A DNA stretch of 64,000 bases from Ixodes scapularis (Eukaryota; Arthropoda; Arachnida; Ixodida; Ixodidae): contig NW_024609884.1 of assembly GCF_016920785.2 (NCBI RefSeq), positions 84,064,069 through 84,128,068 of the forward strand. Reading direction: 5' to 3'. Every line of letters starts with the position of its first letter. Positions within the stretch are counted from its first letter, which is position 1. Of this stretch, positions 1-9,575 are shown one piece after another. The notes under the pieces are model-generated. The model had not been told where the DNA came from, made no database searches, and worked only from the letters and a program-made list of their open reading frames with translations. The translations under genes and the position numbers were made by a program.

Positions 1-1
1 C

Positions 2-706
2 GTGGATACCGGAGCAGACTACCCAGTCTTGACTCTTGAGTAAGAGGCTCTCTCGCCGCCTTCCAAAAGTGACGACGCATTGGGAGGGGCCGCAGATACG
101 AGTCGCTAAAGGACACCTATTCACTCCTGTCGGAAGGTGCACTGCTCGTGTCGAAATTCATGGCGAGACGGGTCCTGTGAAATTCGTCGTTCTACGAGAT
201 TGTGCCAGAGACATCATTCCCTGCATGGACTTTCGTGCGAATACGGCGCCGTCATCGACCTTGAAGAAAACAGACTGACGCTGCGGACACCTGTTCCGCC
301 TTCAGATAAGCCCCAAACAGCGTCAGCCGCCGGTTGAGTCGCTGCCGACCACGTGAACCTGCCGCCGCGGTCAAGTGTTGTACCCGTCGTGACCGATGCA
401 GTTACCTGCGGCGAAGTTGTTCGGGAAAGCAACCTTCAATTGCTCCTGGGAAGAGGAATAGGCGTCGCAAGAGGAGTAGCTGAACTTCAGGATGGGCGGA
501 CTGTGGTCCTCGTGACGAACTTCCGACAAGAAACGCAACACCTCACGAAAGGTGCCGCTGTGGGCCACGTCGAGGAACTTTGGAACTCCGCCGAAATCAC
601 CGCGATTACTGAAGAATCTTCGCCACCTCAACAAGACAGTGCATTGCCAGCGCAGCTCGACATTGACCTTAAGCTTCCGGGCCCAAAAACTACGGCAGTT
701 GATTAA
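2..706 (+). pseudogene. gypsy A pol: aspartic protease and linker
   Basis: The window opens in frame with V-D-T-G-A-D (positions 2-19), the retroviral-type aspartic protease active site, followed by a stop at 41-43. The rest of the protease continues in a shifted frame (36-278; residues such as GRCTARVEIHG and IIPCMDF). A third frame (353-706) carries the protease-RT linker typical of this clade (NLPPRSSVVPV, VARGVAEL, LVTNFRQETQHL). The protein would have processed the polyprotein. Three frames for one domain mean it cannot be made from this copy. Confidence 0.8.
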
Positions 707-1497
707 CTTCATCGCTGGATACCGCGACTGCTTTGCACCGTCTTCGAAGGTGCGCCAAACCGCCGTTGCAAAGCACCGCATCGTTACTGAGGACGAAGCG
801 CTCCCTGCGCATCGATCACCGTACAGAGTCTCCGTAAGAGAAAGAGAGATAATCTAGGAGCAAGTTCAAGGGATGCTGAACGACGCCATAATCCAGCCCT
901 CAAGCAGTCCGTGGGCCTCTCCAGTCGTACTGGTTAAGAAGAAGGGCGGAACGCTTGGGTTCTGCCTGAACTACCGGCAGATGAACGCGGTGACGAAGAA
1001 ATACGTCTATGCACTACCCCGCGCCGACGGCACTTTAGACCGGCTGCGCCACTCTCAATATTCTTCATCCATGGACCTGAAGAGCGGCTTCTGGCAGATC
1101 GAAGTCGACGAACGGGACCGAGAGAAGACAGCTTTCATCACGCCGGATGGACTGTACGAGTTCAATGTGATGCCCTTCGGACTATGCACGGCGTCAGCAA
1201 CTTTCCAGCGTGTCATGGAAACCGTACTGGCAGGGCTAAAGTGGCAACTAGAGCTGTCTCGTCGGCGTAGTGTTTTCAAGTGACTTCGACGAGCACTTGC
1301 GACGACTTTGAGCTGTTCTCCAAGCTATATACCGCCGGGCTCACACTCAAGCCGTCAAAGTGCCGGTTTGCCTATGACGAACTGAAGTTCCTAGGCCACG
1401 TGGTTAGTAACGAAGGTGTTCGGCGACGGCCAGACCCCGAGAAGTCTCGCGCCGTCACAGCATTTCCATCGCCGACAGACAAGAAGGCCGCGTGAAG
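707..1497 (+). pseudogene. gypsy A pol: reverse transcriptase
   Basis: This covers the RT fingers and palm. Visible blocks are the pre-RT segment (HRSPYRVS), a stop at 855-857, then WASPVVLVKKK, the NYRQMNAVT block, SMDLKSGFWQIEVD (block A aspartate present), TAFITPDGLYEF and MPFGLCTASATFQR. The catalytic YxDD motif expected near 1,255 is not there: a short deletion and frameshift joins the upstream helix directly to the VVFSSDF-like segment. The thumb/connection (LKPSKCRFAYDELKFLGHVVS) follows in another frame to 1,494. A copy without the metal-binding DD pair is catalytically dead whatever its frame. Confidence 0.85.
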
Positions 1498-1574
1498 ATT
1501 CCTTGGACTTTGTGCCTACTATCGACGCTTCGTTCGGGATTTCGCAAGGATTTCCGCACCGCTCACATACCTCC

Positions 1575-1880
1575 ACAGACATTTAAAGAAACCTCTTAGA
1601 ACTTTCTAAAGGGCATTTCAAACCCTTTAAGAAAGATTCTGACGTGGCCCAGAACGCATCAAGGAATCTTAAAGGGTCCTTCAAACCTTTTAAGAAATCT
1701 TTGTGGTCCCCCTTAGACCTTTCAAAAGGTTTTGACGGGCCCATTAGACTTTCTTAAAGGGTACGTCACACCCATCAAAACGTTTTGATGGGCCCTTTAG
1801 ACTCCCTTAAAGGGTACTTCAAACCTGTTAAAAATTCTTGAAGGCCCCCTCAAACCCTTTAAAAAGTTTTGACGGACCCT
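1575..1880 (+). repeat. degenerate ~55-60 bp tandem array replacing RNase H
   Basis: About five diverged units share the pattern 'CTTTAAAGGGTACTTCAAACC...TTTTGACGGGCCC'. Each unit repeats short blocks such as CTTAAAGGG, TTCAAACC and TTTTGA(C/T)GGGCCC. The array starts directly after an RT/connection segment (RRFVRDFARIS-like, ends near 1,575) and ends at the RNase H tail (HHSLCWL). It therefore replaces roughly the RNase H domain, either as an insertion with deletion or as local amplification. Confidence 0.7.
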
Positions 1881-3322
1881 TTAGACTTATTTTCAATAGG
1901 GCATCACTCGCTCTGCTGGCTTGCGAACCTCAAGGACCCTTCAGGATACCTCGCTCGATGGAGTCTCCGACTACAAGAGTTCAACATGACTGTAGTCTAC
2001 AAGTCAAGCCGCAAGCACAGCGACGCCGACTGCCTGTCCATGGCCCCTGTCGAAACACCTTCCGGCAGCAGCAACGACGATGACGACGAGTGCTCCCTAA
2101 GAGCAGTGCACACCGACGACATAGCACGACGTCAACGAGACGCGGGAGTACCGTGCCACGTGTTTTCTCACGAGCCCCGCCGAACTCCTCTATTCGACAA
2201 CGTGTACTCTACAAAGAGAACTTCGGGGGCAACAACAACTCGCCGTGGCTGCTGGTATGCCCGACCAACCTTCGAGAGGAGATCTTTCAAGCATGTCACG
2301 ACGACCCGACGTCCGGACACCTTGGTCACAGCCGGACACTGACCCAAGCTCCCCAAAACCGTCCACTTCTACAACCGATCATGCCACGAGTGCCAGCGAC
2401 GTAAGAAACCGCCGACGAAGCCGGTAGGTGTCCTGCAGCCAATTTCTCCGCCAACTGCACCCTTCCAGCAGATCGGAATGGATCTACTTCATCCTTTTCC
2501 GCCCTCAACCTTGGGAAACCGTTGGATAATCGTCGACACAGTTTATCTCACGCGGTACACAGAAACGAAAGCCCTTCCTTCAAGGACTGCTTCTGAAGTC
2601 GCCAAGTTTTTCATCGAGTCCACCGTCCTCCGGCCCGCCGCTCTCAAAGTTCTGATTACAGATTGCGGATCATCGTTCATGGCACAGCTGACCCAATAAA
2701 TATTTCGGCTCAGTCACACCAGCCACCGTCGTACCACTCCATATTACTCGCAGACCAACGGGCTGACGGAGCGACTCAACAAGACAATCGCCGACATGAT
2801 CTCTATGTACGTCGACGTAGAGCACAAGACGTGGAACAATGTGCTGCCCTACGCCACGTTCGCTTACAACACGGCGGTTCAAGAGACCACTGGATTTAGA
2901 CCTTTCCAGCAAGTACATATAGTCGGAAGGTAACGATTATGCTCGACGCGACGCTGCCCCATGAGCCAGCTGACGATGAGAGCGACAAAACCCAGGTGGT
3001 TGCTCAACGGGCCGAAGAAGTCCGCCAGATCGCCCGACTCCTGATTCAAGACCAGCAACGCGTTGACGCGGGCCGCTACAACCTTCGTCGCAGGGAAGTC
3101 CACTTCCAGCCCGGAGATAGGGCGTGGGTGTGGACGCCCATCCGTCGCCGCGGCTTCAGTTAGAAACTGCTGAAACGGTACTTTCGACCATACAACGTAC
3201 TTCGTCGCCTCGTGCAGCTGAACTACGAGGTGATGCCCGACGGAACAAGAACAGCGTCACGCCGCCCACCACGACTTGAAGTCGTCCACGTCGTGCGCCT
3301 CAAGCCGCACGACCCACGATAA
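1881..3322 (+). pseudogene. gypsy A pol: RNase H tail and integrase
   Basis: It starts with the end of RNase H (HHSLCWLANLKDPSGYLARW, then HSDADCLS). Next come the integrase zinc-binding region (LREEIFQACHDDPTSGHLGH, with the second half shifted in frame) and the integrase core, with first Asp in GMDLLHPFP, a second region LITDCGSSF, and the third acidic residue in a further frame (NGLTERLNKT near 2,759-2,790). The C-terminal segment (about 2,939-3,322) contains FQPGDRAWVWTP, the usual post-core motif, interrupted by a stop at 3,161-3,163, and ends at a stop near 3,320. At least four frame changes make it non-functional. Confidence 0.83.
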
Positions 3323-3473
3323 GACTGGGAATTGTGATCTTGTGCAACGCTTGATAGGACTGTATTTTGCCAGCCTCCGTGTTTTCCTATTATTTTGTTT
3401 GCCATGCTCTGTTTTTTGTTTTTTTTTTTTCTTTCACGTGGCATCGAGACGAAGCTCTTTTAAAGGGTGGAGT

Positions 3474-3598
3474 AATGCCACGCGCGTTGGCGAGCGAGTG
3501 CGTGCGTGGCCGAGTCACATTCTGTTTCCGGTAGCCGACAGGAGCGGTCGCAGCTCCGCAGGAGCTCTGATAACGGCCGTCAGTGGCTGTGGTTAATC
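3474..3598 (+). mobile_element. possible truncated 3' LTR of gypsy A
   Basis: The stretch follows a purine-rich run (AAAGGGTGGAG) and begins TGCCACG, as a 3' LTR would. No second LTR copy is in the window for comparison, and the next LINE cuts it off. Positional inference only. Confidence 0.3.
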
Positions 3599-3608
3599 TG
3601 ATATCTCG

Positions 3609-4658
3609 GTGCTCAAGGACTATCGTATCATTCTGCCTCCCCTGCCATCAGGTGAAGCGATGAAGCGTGCAGTCATTCTGCATTGCGACATTGCGGGAAA
3701 ACCCTACCGCATCGAGGACTTTAAACAACCGATCGAGGAACTTGGAGTCATCATGGAGGTGACCGGAATATGGGCATACCAGATGTCTCACGTTTTGGCT
3801 GGTCAAGTTACGAACCGAAGCAGCAAAGCAGAAGCTGCCTGAGGCAGGGCGGCTCATCGTGAGTGCGGCCGTACATGCCTCGTCATCGACCCAACCAGGC
3901 AAGAGACCCGAGTGAAGCTTCACTAGGTGGCATTTGATGTTACGAACGACGCCAACGACGCCATACGAAAGACATTCCGGAATACGGAGAGGTCAAGGAC
4001 GTGACGCTCGACCGCTGGAAAGTGCCGGGGTTCGACGGAGTTGAGTCTACTACCCGAATAGTTCGTCTGGTCCTTCGGGAGGGGGTCGCCCTCGACCGCC
4101 TTCCTCACCAGATGCGCTTCGGGGGCGGCTCGGTATTCGTGGTGGTGGCAGGCCGTGGCCCCATCTGCCTTCGGCGCCGGAGAACCGGGCACATCCGTCG
4201 TGATTGCCGTGCCCCCAGGTGTACCGAGTGCCGAGCTTACGGGCACGAAAGGGTTGACTGTGTCCGCTCGTACGCCCAAGCTTCGGGAGGCACGGCCGAC
4301 GGCCAGAGAGATCTGGTCATGGATAAGCATGAGGCGGAGCTAGCAGCGGTGCCTGCTTTGATTACGACTGAGCAGGCCGGCAGCGACAAGGGATTTGGCA
4401 AGTCTGACACCGCCCCCCCCCCCCCCCCCCCCCCAAAAACCCAGCGGACACGTACCGTCGCGGGAGTTGACCGCCGCTTCTGCTCCGGCGGTCGAGCGCT
4501 CGTCGACGACCGAGGCGGGAGACAGTGGTGCAGGCAACGACGCGGGGACGGTCGGCCATCCTGAGCTAACGGAGATGGAAGCTGAGGAGGCGTCCGTAAA
4601 GCGCTACCATGAAGACACGCAGAAACGCCGGCTACGTCAGTTCGAAAGGCAGTGGTAG
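3609..4658 (+). pseudogene. LINE A ORF1 (CCHC RNA-binding, gag-like)
   Basis: The N-terminal part (3,609-3,842) carries the family phrase KPYRIEDF, which the second ORF1 copy near 22,280 also has (RPYRIDDF). The middle part (from about 4,001) contains two zinc knuckles. The first has lost its second cysteine (CLRRRRTGHIRRDC). The second is an intact CX2CX4HX4C (CTECRAYGHERVDC). A poly-C run at 4,411-4,434 shifts the frame, and the acidic C-terminus continues in another frame to a stop at 4,656-4,658. Such proteins bind the LINE RNA in the RNP. At least three frame breaks are present. Confidence 0.8.
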
Positions 4659-4786
4659 GTGGTTGGAAAGAAACGCGTCGTCAGCCAGCCACGGGCGTCC
4701 TCGCAGCAGTACGGTGACAGACTATCCCAGTAGGCAAATGCGCGGAAGGACTCCCAGTACGACAAAGCTCCTCAAAGGTAAGCACC

Positions 4787-6480
4787 ATGCGCTTGGTCTG
4801 GTTTGACTGGTCGATGATATCACTTCCAAAGCCTGCGCGAGTTGCGACCTTAAACGTTCGGGACCTCGTGGACCGGAGACGACAACGGCAACTATATCGC
4901 CTCGTTACAGAGCAGGGTCTTGATGTTGTTGCGTTGCAAGAGACAAAGTCTAAAACGAAGACCAGACAGCGCATGGTGCGTCAGTTCACAGCACGTTATG
5001 ACGTTTGTTTCAGTCACGCGGTGGGGTTGTCGGCAGGGTGTCTTTTGTTAGGTATACATGCGTGAAAGTATTCTGGCAATGGTTGAGTCTGTCACGTCAT
5101 GTCCAACAGGACGGCTGATTGTCTGCGATATTACCTTCGCGTCGCGTGAGTGGCGCATCATCTGCATCTTAGGCGCCTACCAGTGCCGAAGAACGAAAAC
5201 GTTTGTTTGAGCGTATTCGGTCTTTATTTGATACAGAACGTATGATCATCTTCCTTGGCGATTTCAATTGTGAGTGCTCCTCACGTGATAAATCGAGTGC
5301 AACTCCTTTCAGAGACGGCATCACAACGCTGTTAAATGATATCATTAATGAATAAGGGTTAGATGATGTGGGTGACATTTTGACTGGCACGCCAAATGTC
5401 CAATTTACTCATTTTCAGGGTTCTAGTCATGCTCGGTTAGACAGATCATACGTTTCACTAGAGCTACTATCACTCTGCGGCCAATATCATGTGTTGTCTG
5501 TATCATTTAGTGACTATTGTCTAGTGTCGGTCACCCTTGCTGGCGACAAACAAAGGAGAGCTTTTTCTTGGGAGCTCTGGAAACTGAAGAGTGAGTTAAT
5601 GGGGGATAATGTTTTCACAGGCGGTGTCAAAGAAAGTTTGGGAAAGGTTTTTTGACCGAGACGGTAATGATCTTGGTGGGAACTGGGCATTATTTAACCA
5701 AAAGGTGAAAATGAAAGCATTAGAACGTACGAGCGCTATAATAGTGAAAGAAAACGCGAAACCCTTCTGAGACGGAACTTGGTGATGCTAATTGAAGAAG
5801 AAAGTCGATCGCCAGGCGTTTTTAAGAGTGACATCTGCACAGTGAAATAGCAACTTGAAGTTTTAGGTAAAGAACGTTACCATGGCGCGCTTGTCCGCGC
5901 GCGAGCGAGGAAAGTGTTTCTGGGCGAAGCGCCAAAAAGCGAGCACTCAGTGCGGAAAAAAGATACGCCAATCGGAACGAAATAGCAGAAATAGAATATC
6001 GAGGGGCTGTCACCCGTGACTCCGCAGATATAGAACGCGCGTTTGTTGACTTTTATAGAACACACTTTTCTTATCATTCGGGAGATATGAATATGTTTAA
6101 GAGGGAGTTTCTGTCCTTAGTACCGCAGTTGGACAGCGAAACAATGAAAAGTTTAGAAGATGCTATCAGTGTAGAAGAAATCGAGAAAGCTATTGATAAT
6201 TTGAACCCTGGAAAATCACCCGGCCCAGATGGTCTGACGGCTGCCTTTTATAAAGGGCTTAAGCATGAAATCAGTCCTGTCCAATGTGGTAATATCATGA
6301 AGCTTATAAGCTAAAAATGCTGCCCCCGTCCTTTTCCCACTCGCATACTGTTCTCATTCCTAAAACCGATAATACGCAAACACTGCGACAGGTATCGTTG
6401 TAACGACCTATCAGTTTGACCAATGTAGATTATAAAGTACTAATGAAAATACTAGCCAGGTGGTTGGCAGTCGGTAATCA
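4787..6480 (+). pseudogene. LINE A ORF2 part 1: endonuclease and start of RT
   Basis: The endonuclease/exonuclease/phosphatase fold is recognisable: RVATLNVRDL, VVALQETK (catalytic Glu), FLGDFN at about 5,250 and SHARLDRSYVS. The final motif reads SDYCLVSV where the family has Ser-Asp-His, so the catalytic histidine is replaced. The RT N-terminus follows with AIDNLNPGKSPGPDGLTAAFYK (6,190-6,255), then decayed sequence to the insertion point. The normal protein nicks target DNA and reverse-transcribes its own mRNA. Many stops and shifts are present. Confidence 0.83.
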
Positions 6481-6526
6481 CATAGTTGGGCCGCACCAGA
6501 CTTGTGAAATCAAAGGAACAATATAG

Positions 6527-6538
6527 TAACCAACATCC
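6527..6538 (+). repeat. 12-bp target site duplication, left (TAACCAACATCC)
   Basis: Exact match to 6,984-6,995. The LINE RT reading (V-T-N-I-H-V-A) is continuous if one copy plus the insert is removed. Confidence 0.85.
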
Positions 6539-6983
6539 TTTTTACACACACTACAGCGCACTATAGCAAATAACACTCACTCCTTACACACGAAAAATAA
6601 AGCAAAATTCAAACAAACCGCGCTGACTAACAACTCGTTTTTATATATACTTTGTCTTCTTCTACCTCTTGCACTACCGAATTTCACCGAATCACGCGCA
6701 CCCATCTCCTAGACGCCTAAATTTTTTTTTTCTCTTTTTCTGTCAGGTGTAAAAAGAGAAAAAAAAAATGTAGGCGTCTAGGAGATCGGTGCGCGCGATT
6801 AGGGAAATTCGGTAGTGCAAGAGGTAGAAAGAAGAAGACAAAGTATATATAAAAACGAGTTGTTAGTCAGCGCGGTTTGTTGAATTTTGCTTTATTTTTC
6901 GTGTGTAAGGAGTGAGTGTTATTTGCTATAGTGCGCTGTAGTGTGTGTAAAAATGAGCAACCAACTCGCCCAAGCTGTTACGT
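6539..6983 (+). mobile_element. hairpin-plus-tail element, copy A
   Basis: The insert sits in the LINE RT between two copies of the 12-bp TAACCAACATCC (6,527-6,538 and 6,984-6,995). Its first ~414 bp form one long palindrome: from TTTTTACACACACTACAGCG at 6,539 to the reverse complement ending at about 6,952, with a central loop of about 10 nt (CTGTCAGGTG, near 6,742-6,751). After the palindrome come 31 nt (6,953-6,983) containing ACCAACTCGCCCAA. The arms differ by a few substitutions and small indels. No ORF. The layout matches copy B at 16,020-16,166. Confidence 0.85.
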
Positions 6984-6995
6984 TAACCAACATCC

Positions 6996-8093
6996 ATGTA
7001 GCTCAAGTGTAGCGACAGTATGCATCGTGGTGTTGCAATGCTCCAGATTGATCTGGAAAAAGCGTCTGATCGGGTGTCACATGAACTCCTTTTAGCCATA
7101 CTAGAACATATTAATGTAGGTTCTATTTTTCTGGAAGGGGTCCGTATGGGCCTACAAAGGCTGTTCGACGAGTTTAATTATTAATAAGGCTGTCAGCGAG
7201 CACATTCAAGCTCTTCGTTCTGTCCGTCAAGGGTGTCCTTTGTCGCCTCTTCTCTTTTGCATATACATTGAGTCTTTGTCGAAGTATAATTAAAAAGCAA
7301 ATCATTCGTGGATTTGCACTGAATTCGTGTGAGGTGCGCGTATTATCGTATGCAGACAATATTGCTATATTCTGTGTAGATACAAAAGGTATTAGTGAAA
7401 CAGTGCGAATTATCAAATGCTTTTGCGAGTATAGTGGAAGCGCTGTAAATTGGCAGAAGTTTAGGTTTTTGGCATGGTGAATGGGAGTCTACGCCTGGAA
7501 TGTTAAAAATATCAGCTGATCAGTAACCACGCCAGTCAAATACTTAGGGGTCCCCTTTTTTCTTTACAGTGATCCGTACTGGCGGAGGCAGGTTGTTAAA
7601 TTACACGAAAAGGTGGAAAGGGGGAGATTTGTCAATGTTCGCGCGTGCCACAGTGTGCAATTTGTTCTTTGTCTGCAAGCTGTGGTACGTGATGCAGGTA
7701 CTGCATTGCTCGCGTACAACGTACAAAAACTGCACCGGATTTTTGCGGTGTTTATTTGGGGTTCGTCCTGGGAATGATCAAGCCGGACGAACCTCTTTTG
7801 ACGCGTGCGTGTAGGGGGCCTATCATTGTCACACCTCTTTTTGAGACGAGTTGTGAATCGTTTTATGTTTCTCCGTGACGTGAGTGATCCGTTTCTGCGT
7901 ACAGTGTATCAGGTGCGCCTAGGTAGAGCCTTACCAGATATTGTTGTGTCTTCTCAGTGTTTTTTGATTGGAGGGATTCATGGGTATTTTCGCGAGGTTG
8001 TTCAAGCGACACGTTTTCTGTGCACGCGTTTTTCTTTACTTGAGTGGTGTAACTCGGAAGCAATTGTATAGAGCCCTTGTTGATGCTGCCTTC
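6996..8093 (+). pseudogene. LINE A ORF2 part 2: RT palm, thumb and connector
   Basis: The RT resumes after the hairpin insert with MLQIDLEKASDRVSHELL (block A aspartate present), then SVRQGCPLSPLLFCIYIESL and the catalytic block YADNIAIF at about 7,349, where the family has YADD. The second catalytic aspartate is replaced by asparagine. The thumb and C-terminal stretch (YLGVPFF, RWKGGDLSMFARATVCNL, GGLSLSHLFLRRVVNRF) follow with frame breaks. The 3' side is cut by the LTR element at 8,094. Confidence 0.82.
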
Positions 8094-8936
8094 TGTTGGG
8101 ACCGAGGGGGTTCTCCGGGTAGCGTCACGCAGGGCCAGGCCAGGAAAGGAGCAGCGGGCAGACTCCCGTCCAGGAACATGACGAGACGGGAGGGTCTCTC
8201 GCAACGAAACTTTGTTTAATACATATGTACAAAGTATTTACAACGTCCGAGAGCACACCTTGCGGCCTCTCGTTTGCTCTTTTTATACAGTTGCTGTTGA
8301 TGTTCCCGCGGTTGGCAGCCAATGGTGGCCGAACTGCCAACGAACGTCATGTTCAGGCCCCGCCCCCACTCATCCTCTCGAGCGCGCACACACATACACG
8401 CACACCCTGCAGCGTCGGACGGGCTTCCTAATCCGGCGCCGGGGCATTCTTGACCTCGATAAGCCGCGCCAGGAGTCGGTGACGAAGGGTCCGCTGTCAG
8501 CTCGTGAGACGTTGACCGTGATGGAGATGATCCCCTCATTATGCGGCGTCCTGCCTCGGGAAAGGTTTAGCGGGATAATCCGCAAGTGGCGCCGGACGAA
8601 AACTTGAGCCGAACGTACTCGGCCGGAAGTCCCACCGCCGTCGTCGTCCCCCGGAATCCTCTCCCGGTAGGGCAGCTGGTTCATGGATCGACTGACCCCC
8701 GCAGCCAGAGAGAAGAGTCCGGCTCAGCTCCGCTCCCAGGTGTGGCGGCGTCCACGCGGCGCCGGGCGACGTGTTTTGTCAACAACGGCTCAGACGGCCG
8801 GTCGCCGATCCTAAATGCGAAGGCCAAACCCCGCCGGCTGGACAAGAAGGGGAGGCGAAGGAAGGACGTGACCTTCGCCAAGGCCTATCGCAACAACAGG
8901 GAGGGTCTGGTCCGGGGCTTTTCCGTTTTCACAACA
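8094..8936 (-). repeat. LTR, left copy (3' LTR for the minus-strand element)
   Basis: TG...CA ends, 843 bp, no insertion. On the minus strand it is preceded by a purine-rich tract (GCGGCGGAGGAGC at about 8,937-8,949), as expected for a polypurine tract. ORFs that read through it on either strand recur in the other LTR and are not genes. Confidence 0.87.
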
Positions 8937-9575
8937 GCTCCTCCGCCGCTGGGAAGAGTGTCTTGAAGGGGAGCAGTCCACACTGGTCCCTTGAAAGACG
9001 CGGTCTCACGGCAAGGCTGGCGACTGAGGTCCAGGCTGGAGTGAACTCTGGGAAGTGACAGTAACGCAACCCACAACACCGAACCAGACTCCGCGCAGCC
9101 GAGCGCCCAGCCCTCCATACCTTCAATCCGCCAGACCACTCTCAAACAACAATAAAAAATGCCACTTGAAAGGTCCGTGCTATTCTATCAACGAAAGAAC
9201 ACATAAACTTATTTCCTACGACAGGTTGCTTTAGCGAAAGAAACTTTTGTAGACCAATAAAAGCCCTCTAACGCTCAACCAAAAATAAAACGGACTCCCG
9301 TGAAAACAAAACCACCTTACAAACCGGAACGTAACTCACATGGGGCATATCCCTATTAAATTCGAGCACGTCCTCCAGAACGAAAAACTCTACTGAGGAG
9401 GAAACCGCTTTAAAGGAACTTTAGCGCCAACGCAACGAGCTAAAGCCGAACGAAACGCAAAACGGACTCCCGGAAAAAGAAAAGCAAATAACCTTGCCGA
9501 ATAACCTAGTCGACTCAATTACACAAAAAAACCACGGTTAGCCCTCCCTTTTCCCCCGAAAGTCCTTCTTTGCAT
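8937..9575. other. non-coding 3' part of the LTR element interior
   Basis: There is no open frame of note here. It lies between the gag-like stop and the 3' LTR and is A/C-rich on the plus strand. Pol would be expected here in an autonomous relative and is absent. Confidence 0.6.

Larger units (their letters stand above)
1..3598 (+). mobile_element. Ty3/gypsy-like LTR retrotransposon remnant A
   Basis: The order protease, reverse transcriptase, end of RNase H, integrase on the plus strand is the Ty3/gypsy pol order. The 5' end, including any gag and 5' LTR, lies outside the window. Multiple frameshifts and stops show it is a dead copy. A degenerate tandem array sits where most of the RNase H domain should be. 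After the integrase stop near 3,322 there is a purine-rich stretch (around 3,462-3,473) and then possible LTR sequence that runs into the next element at about 3,599. Confidence 0.85.

Noticed and set aside
4395..4658. Separate proline-rich protein at 4.4 kb
   Set aside because: The poly-proline comes from a poly-C run; the downstream frame is the tail of LINE ORF1 after a frameshift.
8212..8966. Open frames on both strands at 8.2-9.0 kb and again at 11.8-12.7 kb
   Set aside because: They lie in the two LTR copies and repeat identically; GC-rich LTR sequence explains them.
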